Source: Whitmania pigra (taxonomy: Eukaryota; Annelida; Clitellata; Hirudinida; Haemopidae). Taken from it: DNA of 64,000 nucleotides. The DNA lies in NCBI GenBank assembly GCA_021613335.1, contig JAJTWR010000090.1, positions 765,001 through 829,000 on the forward strand. The letters are read 5' to 3'. The position numbers and the translations under genes are program-made. The notes under the pieces are model-generated. The model had not been told where the DNA came from. It was given only the letters and a program-made list of their open reading frames with translations, and ran no database searches. Of the stretch, positions 1-11,403 are shown in pieces (position 1 is the first letter of the stretch; the number at the start of each line of letters is the position of its first letter).

Positions 1-317
1 GGCATTCATGGAATTGAGAACCTGCACAAACGAACGAACGAACGAACGTAAATGTTTCCTTTGACTCGAAGGCAAACACAAAATGTCGGTCGATCGGACG
101 CTGGGGAGAAACTGATGCTGATGATGATGACGACGACGACGATGATGATGATAATAAGGTGGAGAGATGGAGAGAAAGTTTGGAAAAAGTAAGGAATTGA
201 AGAGGAAGAGGAAGAGGAAGAGGATGAGAAGATGGGGTGGGAGTAGTGAAGGAATTGACGCTTTGATTTTTATTCGCCGTCAGTTAGTTTTTAAGGCACC
301 GCAATTGACGGTGTTGG

Positions 318-505
<188 letters not shown>

Positions 506-1064
506 GTGATAGCGATCTAGGCATGTCGTTTCAGAATATCAGACGCACTGGCGAAATCGGTTTAGTGCCTAACGACGCCAGATGACTATGATGATGATGA
601 TGATGAAGATGATGAAGATGATGATGATTGTGATGATAATGACGATGATGATGATGATGACGTCGAGAGAAATTTATGGCTCGAAAGGAAAAGTTCAAAT
701 ACCGACAAAATGATGACAAAAACGACGACGACGACGACGATGATGATGATGATGGAACGAGATGGTGATGACGATGATGATGGAAGAAGATGATGATGGC
801 GATGAAAAAACGATGACGACGTCGACGAAGATTGGAGGCAAACAGTTGCAAAACGAAAACAGATTTTGAGTCCCGCATCGAGTTCATCAACAGCATCGTA
901 GGCACCGAGAGAAATAACTTGTAGTCGCAATAACTGCGGTCGCAACTTGTGGTGATTGTGGTAAGCGCGACTGCGGTAGGTGTCGCCGTTGAAGCGCCAG
1001 GTAGTCGCAACTGGCGAGGTGCGTTTGACCGGAATATGAAATGTTCTAAATTGTAATTAATATT

Positions 1065-1255
1065 ATTATTATTGTTGTTATTATTAAAGATACATTTTCT
1101 GATAAATAATGAAATGATAAATAACATTACGAACACTTTAACTAATGCTACTAATAATAACAATAACAACAACAACAATAATAATAATAATAATATAATA
1201 ATAATAATAACAATAACAATAATATTAATAATAATAATAACAATAATAAATTATG
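1065..1255. repeat. AAT/AAC-rich microsatellite
   Basis: Imperfect AAT/AAC repeat tract with short interruptions. No coding value. Confidence 0.85.
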
Positions 1256-2134
1256 GCTAGAGATTAGATTGAACCCAAGGCAACATGATCTGCATCATGT
1301 AATCCACTCCGATTGCATAACAGTGCTGATGTTAATACTAATACATTCAAATGTACATTAACATATTTACATTTATATTCACTTATTTACATATGCACTC
1401 ACATATTTACACACATATACATAAACATTCAAATGTTTACCAATATGCATTAACATATTGACATTACACATACATTAACATATTCATGTGTGTGTGTTAC
1501 ATTTACATATTCATGGCGCAGTTTCAAGACCCAGGGAATGTGGACCGCCAAATTACAACTATTTATAACTGCCTCAGACTTCAAAGGCTGATTCTGATTC
1601 TTCGTTATCAGCCGCTGTCAACAGGACGATGGTGCTGATGACGAGACGTGTGGTAGTGATGATAGTGATGATCTTGATGATGACATTGTAGTAACGGCAA
1701 CGATAACAAGGATGATGATGATGATAAAAGCAATGCCGCGATGGTTAATGAGGCTGGAATGATAACAGCGAAAAGAATGGTGATGGCAGCTGTGATAAGC
1801 GTGATGATGATGAACGAGGCAATAATAATAATAATAATAACAATGAATCAACAAGCAGTAAGACAACAATTAGTGGCATGCCAATACCATTACTGGCATC
1901 CTAGGCCTTACAATATTCTAGACTTCGCCGTTTAAACTTCAGCACCACGAAGATGCCCGACAATTCACAACAATTCATTGATGCACTCAACAATTCAATA
2001 CTACAACTCAACAGATTGGTCTGACAGTTGGTTAATGATCGATTGATCGATTGTAACTTTGTAACTTCAACGATCGATCGATTGATTGAATGAATGATTG
2101 ATTGAATGCACTGATTGACTCCCTAACCCCTTAC

Positions 2135-2905
2135 CTGGTCTGACGTTGTCGACCACGACCGGGTACTGCCCATGGAGTTGAATGCCGTAACCCTCCTGTT
2201 CCTTGCGAAGGACCGTTTCAAATTTCTCTGGAAGGGAGAAGGGTGGGGTGAAAAATGAATATGAATTAGGACAATTAATATTATGAATATTAACCAAAAA
2301 AAAATTGATATTGTGAATATTAACCAAAAAAAAATTGATATTGTGAATTAATCAAAACAATTGATATTGTGAATTAATCAAAACAATTGTTATTGTGAAT
2401 ATGAATTAGGCAATTAATATTATGAATATTAACCAAAAAAAATTGATATTGTGAATTAATCAAAACAATTGTTATTGTGAATATGAATTAGGACAATTAA
2501 TATTATGAATATTAACCAAAAAAAAATTGATATTGTGAATTAATCAAAACAATTGTTATTGTGAATATGAATTAGGGCAATTAATAGTTTATTTAAGAAA
2601 ATAAACAAATAAATATTGATCTCACCAACGCTCCTGATAATCATCATTATGATCATCATCATCAACAACCTCATCATTATCATCACCACCTCCATCATCA
2701 CCATTGTTATCATCACCATCATCATCATCATCATCACCCAACCGTAGGTGCTCTCGATGTAATCAGTCCAAGCATCCGAGAGAGGATCAGCATTCTTCGC
2801 ATTGGGGGGATTTCCCATCAGCTGATCGAGTCTAAAAATAGAAGCACTCGTGGTTAAAACTGTAAGCCAAACCCCAAAACCAAGTATGGTGATGATGATG
2901 ATGAC

Positions 2906-2961
<56 letters not shown>

Positions 2962-3223
2962 CTGTGACGAAGACGACGATGATGCTGGTAGTGATATTGA
3001 TATCGACCTTGATGAGAGCTCACGTGGATGACGTAGAAACAACGAATTGAATAAACGAATAATCACAATAACGAAGGTAGTTGCAATTAAAATTAAAATA
3101 AAATTGATAATTCACATTCAAAAATGATGATAAAGATGATCACGGTCCTAACGTTTAAAAATTAGCTCATGAGACGACTCCAAGGAAACATCTTTATCAT
3201 AGTCATAATTGAGCTAATAATAA

Positions 3224-3290
<67 letters not shown>

Positions 3291-4771
3291 CATAATCATC
3301 ATCATCATCGTCTTTATCATTATCAGCACCCTCCCAATCCATGTCAATCACACTAGAGACCTAAGACAAAGAAAACGAATAAGCAGTTTCAAACAAAGAT
3401 TGTTCCTTTGATGCATCATCCTTCCAACCAGACAACAAGACAACTCGGAAAATGTCCCTTAAGTACTTTTAACCTTAACTAGCCATCATCATCATCATCA
3501 CCATAGTCGTCATCGTCATCATCATCATCATAGTCGTCATCGTCATCATCATCACCATAGTCGTCATCGTCATCATCATCATCATAGTCGTCATCGTCAT
3601 CATCATCACCATAGTCGTCATCGTCATCATCATCATCACCAAAGTCGTCATCATCATCATCATAGTCGTCATCGTCTTCGTCATCATCACCGGCACAACA
3701 CCAATCCGTCCCTCACCTGGTCTTAGAATCGGTCGGACATCTAGTGAGGCTGCAGCCCCTCTCCCTGATCTTGAGACCGGCCGGCAAGACAGCAGAGCTC
3801 GAGGTCTTGGTCTTGCTCGACTTCTTGACCTCCTTGGAGCCACCTTGGAGGAAGGCGGCCAGGGGGTTGCTCTTGCGACGGATGGAAGGCTTTCGAAAGA
3901 GTGGACCGGACTTCAGGTCACCTGCCGAGGATTTGCTAGGCGAGACGGGGTTCTGTGGCCTGTGTGGATGGTGGTCTTGCTGGTACTGCTGCTCTTTGAA
4001 ATGTTCGGATCGAGGAGCACTGTCGATGATGATCTCAGCGTCGTCGTCGTCGTCGTCGTTGTTGTTGAGGTCGTTCCTGTTCTCGGGGCCGAAGCTGGTC
4101 TCCTTCATGACTATGTCGTCCGGGGTGGAAATACCCCTCCTCGGTCTCGTCACGTCGAGATCGAGGCTCTTCAGTATGGATTCCTGCTTCTTGAACGGAT
4201 CGAAACCATCCAGCTCGGACTCGTCGATTGTGAAAGTTTGGGACGAATAGGGACCGAGGGGTGTCCCCGGACGGACGAGACTGGCTCGGACAATCTCGAA
4301 GCTGTGGGAGACCTTAGCGGGCACGACCGGGAGTGGTGCGGCGGGCACCGCAGGGCTTTGAGGCACCGGCGTTGTTTCAATGAGCATGGGCACTTTGACT
4401 ACCCTCGGATTATGGAGGGCCGGTTGCGATTGTTGAAAGTAGCCTTGCGAATGTTGGTGGGGTGTGTGCCAGAAATTTGGATCCTGGAAAGGCTTATTCA
4501 TGGCATGAAATAAGGCGTCGGTGGGACTACCCTGGCCCGGGTTTCCGTCCGGCCGTGGGCCATTGAAACGACCGGAAGTTACAACTCTGATTGTATTGTT
4601 GCTGCTTCCAGAATGAACCACAGGTACCTTTTCCCATCTGAGCTCCTGATTGATGCGACCGGTGCTGTCGTTGGATGTCATTGGGCCTTGTTGATGCCTC
4701 GAACCCGGGTGTCCATCGGTCGGTTTGCATTGAGACCTGAGAGATCGTGCTATGTTGTCCTGGTAATCCAT
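2135..4771 (-). CDS. Unrecognised protein with a PDZ-like domain (5' exons; gene continues left)
   Basis: Three phase-matched exons run from the ATG at 4771: 4771-3717, 2833-2745 and 2227-2135. The donors read CCAG|GTGAGG, ACG|GTTGGG and CCAG|GTAAGG, and the acceptors TTTTTAG|AC and CTTCCAG|AG; the frame stays open across both joins. Exon 1 encodes about 350 residues of Pro/Ser/Gln-rich, probably disordered protein with an acidic run (NNNDDDDDD) and a basic tail. The second and third exons encode a short linker and then EGYGIQLHGQYPVVVDNVRP, which resembles the first half of a PDZ domain (GYGI carboxylate loop, then strands 2 and 3). An in-frame TAA lies just upstream of the ATG. I do not recognise the family. 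PDZ proteins bind C-terminal peptides, often as membrane or cytoskeletal scaffolds. The second half of the domain is outside what I can find. Confidence 0.55.
2256..2590. repeat. AT-rich tandem repeat, unit about 81 bp
   Basis: Imperfect units contain ATTAGGACAATTAATATTAT, ATTAACCAAAAAAA and TTGATATTGTGAATTAATC. They sit in the intron just upstream (minus-strand sense) of the PDZ exon. Confidence 0.75.
2887..2970. repeat. (GAT)n microsatellite
   Basis: GAT repeats with occasional GAC, in the first intron of the PDZ gene. Confidence 0.9.
3228..3310. repeat. (AAT)n microsatellite
   Basis: About 24 AAT units followed by an ATC tail. Intronic. Confidence 0.9.
3486..3692. repeat. 27-bp CAT/CGT minisatellite
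   Basis: Copies of a unit built on CATAGTCGTCATCGTCATCA recur every 27 bp, alternating CAC/CAT at the join. The array begins about 25 bp inside the intron from the first donor of the PDZ gene (exon edge 3717). Confidence 0.85.
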
Positions 4772-7540
4772 CGTGTGTTAAGTTAAGGTTAATCTAAGTT
4801 CCAGATCCTCCAGGTATGCTTTCAGCACTCATGTAATCATCAGCTGGAAAGAAGATTTATTGAATGTTGTAGGTGTTGCCTGAATAAGTCGGACTTTAAA
4901 AGGCATCAGGAAAACTTTTTAAAAACAAATGCACAAACATCAGCCGAACAAAAATAACTTTTTCTCAATTTTAGGCGGTATCATATCAGTAGGCCAGTCG
5001 TTTCAGTTATGCAATGGTTTCAGTCAGTCCAGGAAGATTCAAAGATTTGTTGATATTAGATTGTAAATAATAATAATAATAATAATAACTATAATAAACT
5101 ATATTTTGTAACTTAAACTACTAATCACCTAATCATAGTATAACGTAATAGTTTATCATAGCACTACTTTGTGGGTCAACATGTCAGTCCTGTCAATTTT
5201 TGTTTTTGCAAGTGGACTGAATGGATCTAGATCTGTGGGTGGATCACTTGGAAAATGAATGAATAAATGAATGAATTAATTAATTAATTATTATATTATG
5301 CAAATGAGTAAATAGACACAGCTTACTAATGTTTTTCAATTGTGTCTTGTTATGGACTTTAGAGATAAACCAAGTTTCAGTGATTTATTCTTAAAGGCTT
5401 CAACATTTTTTCACGATTCCCAGGGCGAACAAATTTGCATTCCTCAACGAAGAAGATTCCTAACTAATAATAATGATAATAATAATAATAATAATAATAC
5501 TAAAATAGTATTAATAATAACAATTATAATAATAATACTAAAATAGTATTAATAATAACAATTATTATTATTATACAATATAATTATAATATTATAATAT
5601 AATACAATAATAATAATAATAATAAGATTGATCTTTTCGAGATTTTTGTCCATAATAGCTTTCTAATCAAAACAAAGTGATCTATTGATTATCATCAAAA
5701 GTAAACATGACGCAAAAAACAGCGAAGCGTGGATGATCACTCATCGTGAACGAGCGAAGGAAGGAATGAATTAATGAACGAAAAGCAAATCAATCCAGTA
5801 ATTCACTCCAGCCGTCAACCACGAACTATAATACCTCCTAATTGGCATCTCGACTCATTTAAGAGGCCCTCAAATCCAGAGGCGTCGTTTTCAAAACCTG
5901 GCTTTGAACCAACTCGAAGAAGACCTCAGCGTTTCCATCATCCATCACCGATCAGAATGTCGTTAATGTCGTTGGAAAATGAAACCAGTCGTGTTTTTTG
6001 CAACAACATCATCAGCATCATCAGCAGCACCATCTCCGCCATCACAGCACCAATATCGTCGTCGTCATCAGCATCATCATCGTCGTCGTCATCAGCATCA
6101 TCGTCGTCGTCATCAGCATCATCATCGTCGTCGTCATCATCATCGTCGTCGTCGTAGCTGTTTCCCAGTCCATATCTAGCGATGAAATTTCACGCTCGAT
6201 AGGATTCCAATTACATCCTTCATGATTGGATGGAAAGTGAACGCAAGAATAAAATAAATTATTTTAAAAATAACTAATAAAAATAAATTATAAATAATAA
6301 AACTATCTCATTTTCTGTCTCCCAAAAAGTTGTGATTCACTACGGGCCGATGATCAACAAAACGGTGACAAGATGATGGTGACGATCAAATAACATGGAG
6401 ACGGTAGTAATGACGCCGTGACGATGATGATGATTATGACGACGACGACGACAATGATTTCAGTCGTCATCATGACTGAAATCTAACAACTGTGACAACT
6501 GTGACCTACGCACACTCACACATTCAGACACCATCCTAAATCACCGGCATCAGCATCATCGACGTACTGGAGACAATAACCAGATTTCATCTTCGTCGTC
6601 ATCATCACTGCCGGCATGCAATCTCATACAACGACAGGCAATTTGGAAAAACAAATGATCGAAGTATGACCTATCTATCATCTGATGATATCGACATCAT
6701 CATCATAATCGTCGCCTACGTCGTCATCAGCAACGAAGGCTACATCATGATCATAATCTAATCTTTTCAAGCCTTGTTTTAGACCGAGTGAAGTTCTGAA
6801 GCACGTCCATAAATATTGGAATAATAATTGTTTTTATAAATAAATAACGACTTTATTACGAAATAATAATAACAATAATGACAAGTTGAAAGGGGTCGAT
6901 GAGATTGTAGAGAAGTCTATTAGTGAGGTCATTTATCAACTGACCCAATTAGGAACAGAACCAGGAACATCAGACCTAATTTGATAAGACCACGGTCTGA
7001 ATACCTTTCGCACTCCAGGTAGTTCAGGTAAGTCGGATTGATAGAACGATCGAATGGATGGATAGAAGGATGGATGGATGGATGATGGATGGATGGATGG
7101 ATGGATGGATGGATGGATGGATGGATGGATGGATGGATGGAAGGATAGATAGATAGATAGAAGAATGGAAGGATAGATAGAAGAATGGAAGGATAATAGA
7201 AGAATGGAAGGATAGAAGATTTATAGACGGGGTAGAAAAACGAGTAACGAAATAAAAAAGGTATCAAGGGTAAACAGGTGATTGTATGTTGAGTTCACCT
7301 GGATAGATAAAAGATGGTCGATAGGAACGGATAGCGGTGATACATACATGACTATAAACTTTAAAGATTAAAGAAATAATCATAGACATTAATAATTAAT
7401 CATAAAAATTTAAAAGTAATTATATAAAACGAAAGTTAATTATTGTATAGCTTATATTATTTAGCATCTTCTTCAAGCCATGGAAAATAACGTCTGACAA
7501 TACTGAGTAAATACAAACCTAAATACAGAAATAAATAAAC
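4772..7540. other. Intergenic; diverged end of the RRM-array spacer from about 6350
   Basis: No exon supported. It holds AAT-rich tracts (5460-5630), GTC/ATC-rich DNA (6050-6160) and a GGAT array. From about 6350 the sequence resembles, in diverged form, the spacer between the downstream RRM genes: the CACACATTCAGAC block, the TTTATAAATAAATAA block and the AAGGTATCAAGGGTAAACAG block. The array therefore extends upstream of its first gene. Confidence 0.65.
7060..7145. repeat. (GGAT)n microsatellite
   Basis: Tandem GGAT tetranucleotides, followed by GATA-rich and GGAAGGATA-rich repeats to about 7225. Confidence 0.9.
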
Positions 7541-7545
7541 ACAAC

Positions 7546-8622
7546 ATGCAATATTTTTCAGAATATTCAGATATACGCCAAAAGCAAAAGTTGGAAATTC
7601 AATGGAGACAATCGAATGATCGATTCGTTCTCACCAGGAGCGACAAAATCCGACGAGACCATAACTTTGTGCATGATTTGTATTTGGCAAATATAGCATT
7701 CAAACGCACGCTGTTTGTTAGTAACCTCAGTTACGATGTTCGCGAGAAAGAGTTAAAATCACATTTCCGTGCGGTTGTGCCCGTTAAAGAGGTAACAATG
7801 TTTTACGACAGGTGTGGTAATAGCACTGGAACGAGTGAAATAGTTTTTCGAAGCCTGGAAGATGCTTACACTGCTATGAAAAGTTTCAATAATACGATGT
7901 TCAAGGGGAAAGATATGAGGATTGAGACGGCAGAAGAGCATGACCTAAATAACGGATCATCAACGATTATATTGTACTATTTAAAGCCAGAAGATACGGA
8001 AGAAGAAATAAGAGATCACTTTCAACAATTGAATGTCAAAAAAGTCTCACTCATATACGACGAGTGTGGGCACAAAACTGGAAGAGGAATAATGGTAATC
8101 AACGATAAAATCCGAGATTCGCACGATAAAACAGAAAAGCTATTTTCTAATTTCAAAGGTAGGAGGTTAGCATTCGCCACGTCTGTATCAATTATCCGTC
8201 CATTGGCTACTGGTGCTCTACGCTATAATTTTACAATTTGTTTGTATAATCTGGACGATAGCGTAACAGCGTCGGACCTAGAAAATTATTATAGTACTGT
8301 TTCAGAAGTCAAGGAAGCCGTTGTTTATTACGACAAGGATGGCTCGAGCACCGGAATTGCTGAGATTGAATTCGAAGAGACTCAAAATATTTACAAAATT
8401 GTGAGGTTTGTGAGTAAAACACATGAAAAACGTCTAAGCTCAGTCTGGTTTCTTTCGAAATCGAATACTACCGAATTTAAACAAAACAATCATAATTTGC
8501 CGCCCAAATGTAACGAAGAGAGCACTTGGAAGAAATATTTTGACGAAATCGATGAAAAAAGTTGTGATTCTGGAGAACATTCAGGCGAAGGCGCAGTAAA
8601 TTGGAGCGATGTATGCCTTTAG
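7546..8622 (+). CDS. Triple Aly/REF-like RRM protein, array copy 1 (intact)
   Basis: Intronless 358-residue protein. It has three RNA-recognition motifs at about residues 54-128, 139-213 and 228-304, each with an RNP2-like strand (LFVSNL, IILYYL, ICLYNL) and a YDxxGxxxG signature (YDRCGNSTG, YDECGHKTG, YDKDGSSTG). That signature resembles the Aly/REF mRNA-export adaptor RRM. The aromatic residues of a canonical RNP1 are absent, as in Aly. The N terminus (about 50 residues) is basic and hydrophilic; the C terminus is acidic and ends NWSDVCL. RNA or RNP binding is inferred from the fold only. A six-codon uORF with strong start context (CCATGG) lies at 7480-7497, and AATAAA follows at about 8658. 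Compared with copy 2 it is two residues shorter in the linker before RRM1 and one shorter in RRM2. Confidence 0.85.
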   Translation: MQYFSEYSDIRQKQKLEIQWRQSNDRFVLTRSDKIRRDHNFVHDLYLANIAFKRTLFVSNLSYDVREKELKSHFRAVVPVKEVTMFYDRCGNSTGTSEIVFRSLEDAYTAMKSFNNTMFKGKDMRIETAEEHDLNNGSSTIILYYLKPEDTEEEIRDHFQQLNVKKVSLIYDECGHKTGRGIMVINDKIRDSHDKTEKLFSNFKGRRLAFATSVSIIRPLATGALRYNFTICLYNLDDSVTASDLENYYSTVSEVKEAVVYYDKDGSSTGIAEIEFEETQNIYKIVRFVSKTHEKRLSSVWFLSKSNTTEFKQNNHNLPPKCNEESTWKKYFDEIDEKSCDSGEHSGEGAVNWSDVCL

Positions 8623-9469
8623 TTTTTAAACATTAAACTTGTTATTATGCTGTTATAAATAAAACTTTTTCATCATAGTTGTTGTCAGTATGGAATATGT
8701 ACCAATTATTAGAAGTTTAAAAAAAATGATTTTCAAAGGGAGATGCATGAAATGACAGAAATGCGTGACGTAGATAACGGATTTCAAAACTCAAACACTG
8801 ATATGACGATGACGACCAAAATCTAATGTAACAACTGATGAGCTATGTACACCCACACATTCAGACGTTGCCACGATCCTATCTCCCTAGCAGCATCAGC
8901 ATCTACGAGGTGCTGGAGGCAATGGCCAGATTTCATATTCATAATCGTCGTCATCGAGTGAAGTTTTTAAGTATTACCAGCAATATTCGCGTAACATTTT
9001 TTTATAAATAAATAAAAATTTTATAAATAAACAAATTTATTATGAAATATTAAATATACAACAATAATAATAATAATAATAATAATCATAATAATAACAA
9101 TATCAATAATAAGTTGAAAGGGGGAGCAGATGAAGGAATAACATAATGCAAAAGGTATCAAGGGTAAACAGGTGATTGCACCTGTTTGAGTTCACCTGGA
9201 TAGATAAAACATTGTTGATATGGATGGATAGTTGTGGAAACAGTGCACACTGCACATTACAATGACTGTAAACTTTAAAGATTAAAGAAATACATTTTTA
9301 AAAATGATCAAAGACATTAATAATTAATCATAAAAATTTAAAAGTAATTATATAAAACGAAAGTTTATTATTGTATAGCTTATACTATTTAGCATCTTTT
9401 TCAAGCCATGGAAAAGAACGTCTGACTTGAGTAAATACAAACTTAAATACAGAAATAAATAAACACAAC
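8623..9469. other. RRM-array spacer 1-2
   Basis: Holds the 3' UTR of copy 1 and the upstream region of copy 2. Blocks shared with the other spacers are the poly(A) signal, the CACACATTCAGACGTTGCCA block, an AAT microsatellite, the AAGGTATCAAGGGTAAACAG block with the E-box palindrome, and a conserved 100-bp stretch before the uORF. No other gene. Confidence 0.8.
9166..9187. repeat. Perfect inverted repeat containing two E-boxes
   Basis: AAACAGGTG, a four-base ATTG loop, then CACCTGTTT: a 9-bp perfect stem whose arms contain CAGGTG and CACCTG (E-box type). It lies upstream of copy 2 and is repeated before copies 3, 4 and 5. Confidence 0.85.
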
Positions 9470-10555
9470 ATGCAATATTTTTCAGAATATTCAGATATAC
9501 GCCAAAAGGAAAAGCTGGAAATTCAATGGAGGCAATCGGATGATCGAATCGTTCTCACCAGAAGAGAAAAAACCCGACGAGACCATGTCTTTGTGCTTGA
9601 ATTGTATTCGGCAAATGAAAACGCGGAATTCAAACGCACGCTGTTTGTTAGTAACCTCAGTTACGATGTTCGCGAGAAAGAGTTAAAATCACATTTCCGT
9701 GCGGTTGTGCCCGTTAAAAGGGTAACAATATTTTACGACAGGTGTGGTAATAGCACTGGAACGAGTGAAATTCTTTTTCGAAGCGTGGAAGATGCTGACA
9801 CTGCTATGGAAAGTTTCAATAATACGATGTTCAAGGGGAAAGATATGAAGATTGAGACGGCAGGAAAGCATGACCTAAATAACGGATCATCAACGATTAT
9901 ATTGTACTATTTAAAGCCAGAAGATACGGAAGAAGAAATAAGAGATCACTTTCAACAACAATTGAATGTCAAAAAAGTCTCACTCATATACGACCAGTAT
10001 GGACACAAAACTGGAAGAGGAATAATGGTAATCAACGATTCAATCCAAGATACGCTCGAGAAAACAGAAAAGCTATTTTCTAATTTCAAAGGTAGGAGGT
10101 TAGCAATCGCCTTGTCTGTATCAATTATCTGTCCATTGGCTATTACTGCTCTACGCTATAATTTTACAATTTGTTTGTATAATCTGGACGATAGCGTAAC
10201 AGCGACGGACCTAGAAAATCATTATAGTACTGTTTCAGAAGTCAAGGAAGCCGTTGTTTATTACGACAAGGATGGCTCGAGCACCGGAATGGCTGAGATT
10301 GAATTCGAAGAGACACAAAATATTTACAAAATTGTGAGGTTTGTGAGTAAAACACATGAAAAACGTTTAACCTCAGTCTGGTTTCTTTCGAAATGGGGTA
10401 CTCTAGGATTTGAACAAAACAATCATAATTTGCCGCCCAAATGCAACGAAGAGAGCACTTGGAAGAAATATTTTGACGAAAGCGATGAAAAAAGTTGTGA
10501 TTCTGGAGAACATTCAGGCGAAGGCGCAGTAAATTGGAGCGATGTATGCATTTAG
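9470..10555 (+). CDS. Triple Aly/REF-like RRM protein, array copy 2 (intact)
   Basis: Intact intronless frame of 361 residues with the same three-RRM layout as copy 1 and the full acidic tail ending NWSDVCI. It is nearly identical at DNA level to copy 3 over the gene and both flanks. The uORF (ATG GAA AAG AAC GTC TGA) is at 9408-9425. With copy 1 it is the best candidate for a functional array member. Spacing to copy 3 is 1934 bp start to start. Confidence 0.85.
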   Translation: MQYFSEYSDIRQKEKLEIQWRQSDDRIVLTRREKTRRDHVFVLELYSANENAEFKRTLFVSNLSYDVREKELKSHFRAVVPVKRVTIFYDRCGNSTGTSEILFRSVEDADTAMESFNNTMFKGKDMKIETAGKHDLNNGSSTIILYYLKPEDTEEEIRDHFQQQLNVKKVSLIYDQYGHKTGRGIMVINDSIQDTLEKTEKLFSNFKGRRLAIALSVSIICPLAITALRYNFTICLYNLDDSVTATDLENHYSTVSEVKEAVVYYDKDGSSTGMAEIEFEETQNIYKIVRFVSKTHEKRLTSVWFLSKWGTLGFEQNNHNLPPKCNEESTWKKYFDESDEKSCDSGEHSGEGAVNWSDVCI

Positions 10556-11403
10556 TTTTTAAACATTAAACTTGTTATTATGCTGTTATAAATAAAACTT
10601 TTTCATCATAGTTGTTCGCAGCATGGAATATGTACCAATTATTAGAAGTTTCAAAAAATGATTTCCAAAGGGAGATGAATGAAATGACAGAAATGCGTGA
10701 CGTAGATAACGGATTTCAAAACTCAAACACTGATATGACGATGACGACCAAAATCTAATGTAACAACTGATGAGCTATGTACACCCACACATTCAGACGT
10801 TGCCACGATCCTATCTCCCTAGCAGCATCAGCATCTATGATGTGCTGGAGGCAATGGCCAGATTTCATATTCATAATCGTCGTCATCGAGTGAAGTTTTC
10901 AAGTATTACCAGCAATATTCGCGTAACATTTTTTTATAAATAAATAAAAAATTTTATAAATAAACAAATTTATTATGAAATATTAAATATACAACAATAA
11001 TAATAATAATAATCATCATCATAATAATAATATCAATAATAAGTTGCAAGGGGGAGCAGATGAAGGAATAACATAATGCAAAAGGTATCAAGGGTAAACA
11101 GGTGATTGCACCTGTTTGAGTTCACCTGGATAGATAAAACATTGTTGATATGGATGGATAGTTGTGGAAACAGTGAACACTGCACATTTATTACAATGAC
11201 TGTAAACTTTAAAGATTAAGGAAATACATTTTTAAAAATGATCAAAGACATTAATAATTAATCATAAAAATTTAAAAGTAATTATATAAAACGAAAGTTT
11301 ATTATTGTATAGCTTATACTATTTAGCATCTTCTTCAAGCCATGGAAAAGAACGTCTGACTTGAGTAAATACAAACTTAAATACAGAAATAAATAAACAC
11401 AAC
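10556..11403. other. RRM-array spacer 2-3
   Basis: Near-identical copy of the neighbouring spacers, with poly(A) signal, AAT/CAT microsatellite, E-box palindrome at 11096-11117 and uORF at 11342-11359. Confidence 0.8.
11096..11117. repeat. Perfect inverted repeat containing two E-boxes
   Basis: Same 9-bp stem and ATTG loop as at 9166. Confidence 0.85.

Noticed and set aside
530..582. Possible last exon on the plus strand after TCGTTTCAG, with a TGEIGLVPND reading
   Set aside because: Only 17 codons, and no upstream exon in the window to test phase.
7759..7941. Minus-strand 60-codon frame repeated in every RRM copy
   Set aside because: It is the reverse-strand shadow of RRM1 and is conserved only because the gene copies are.
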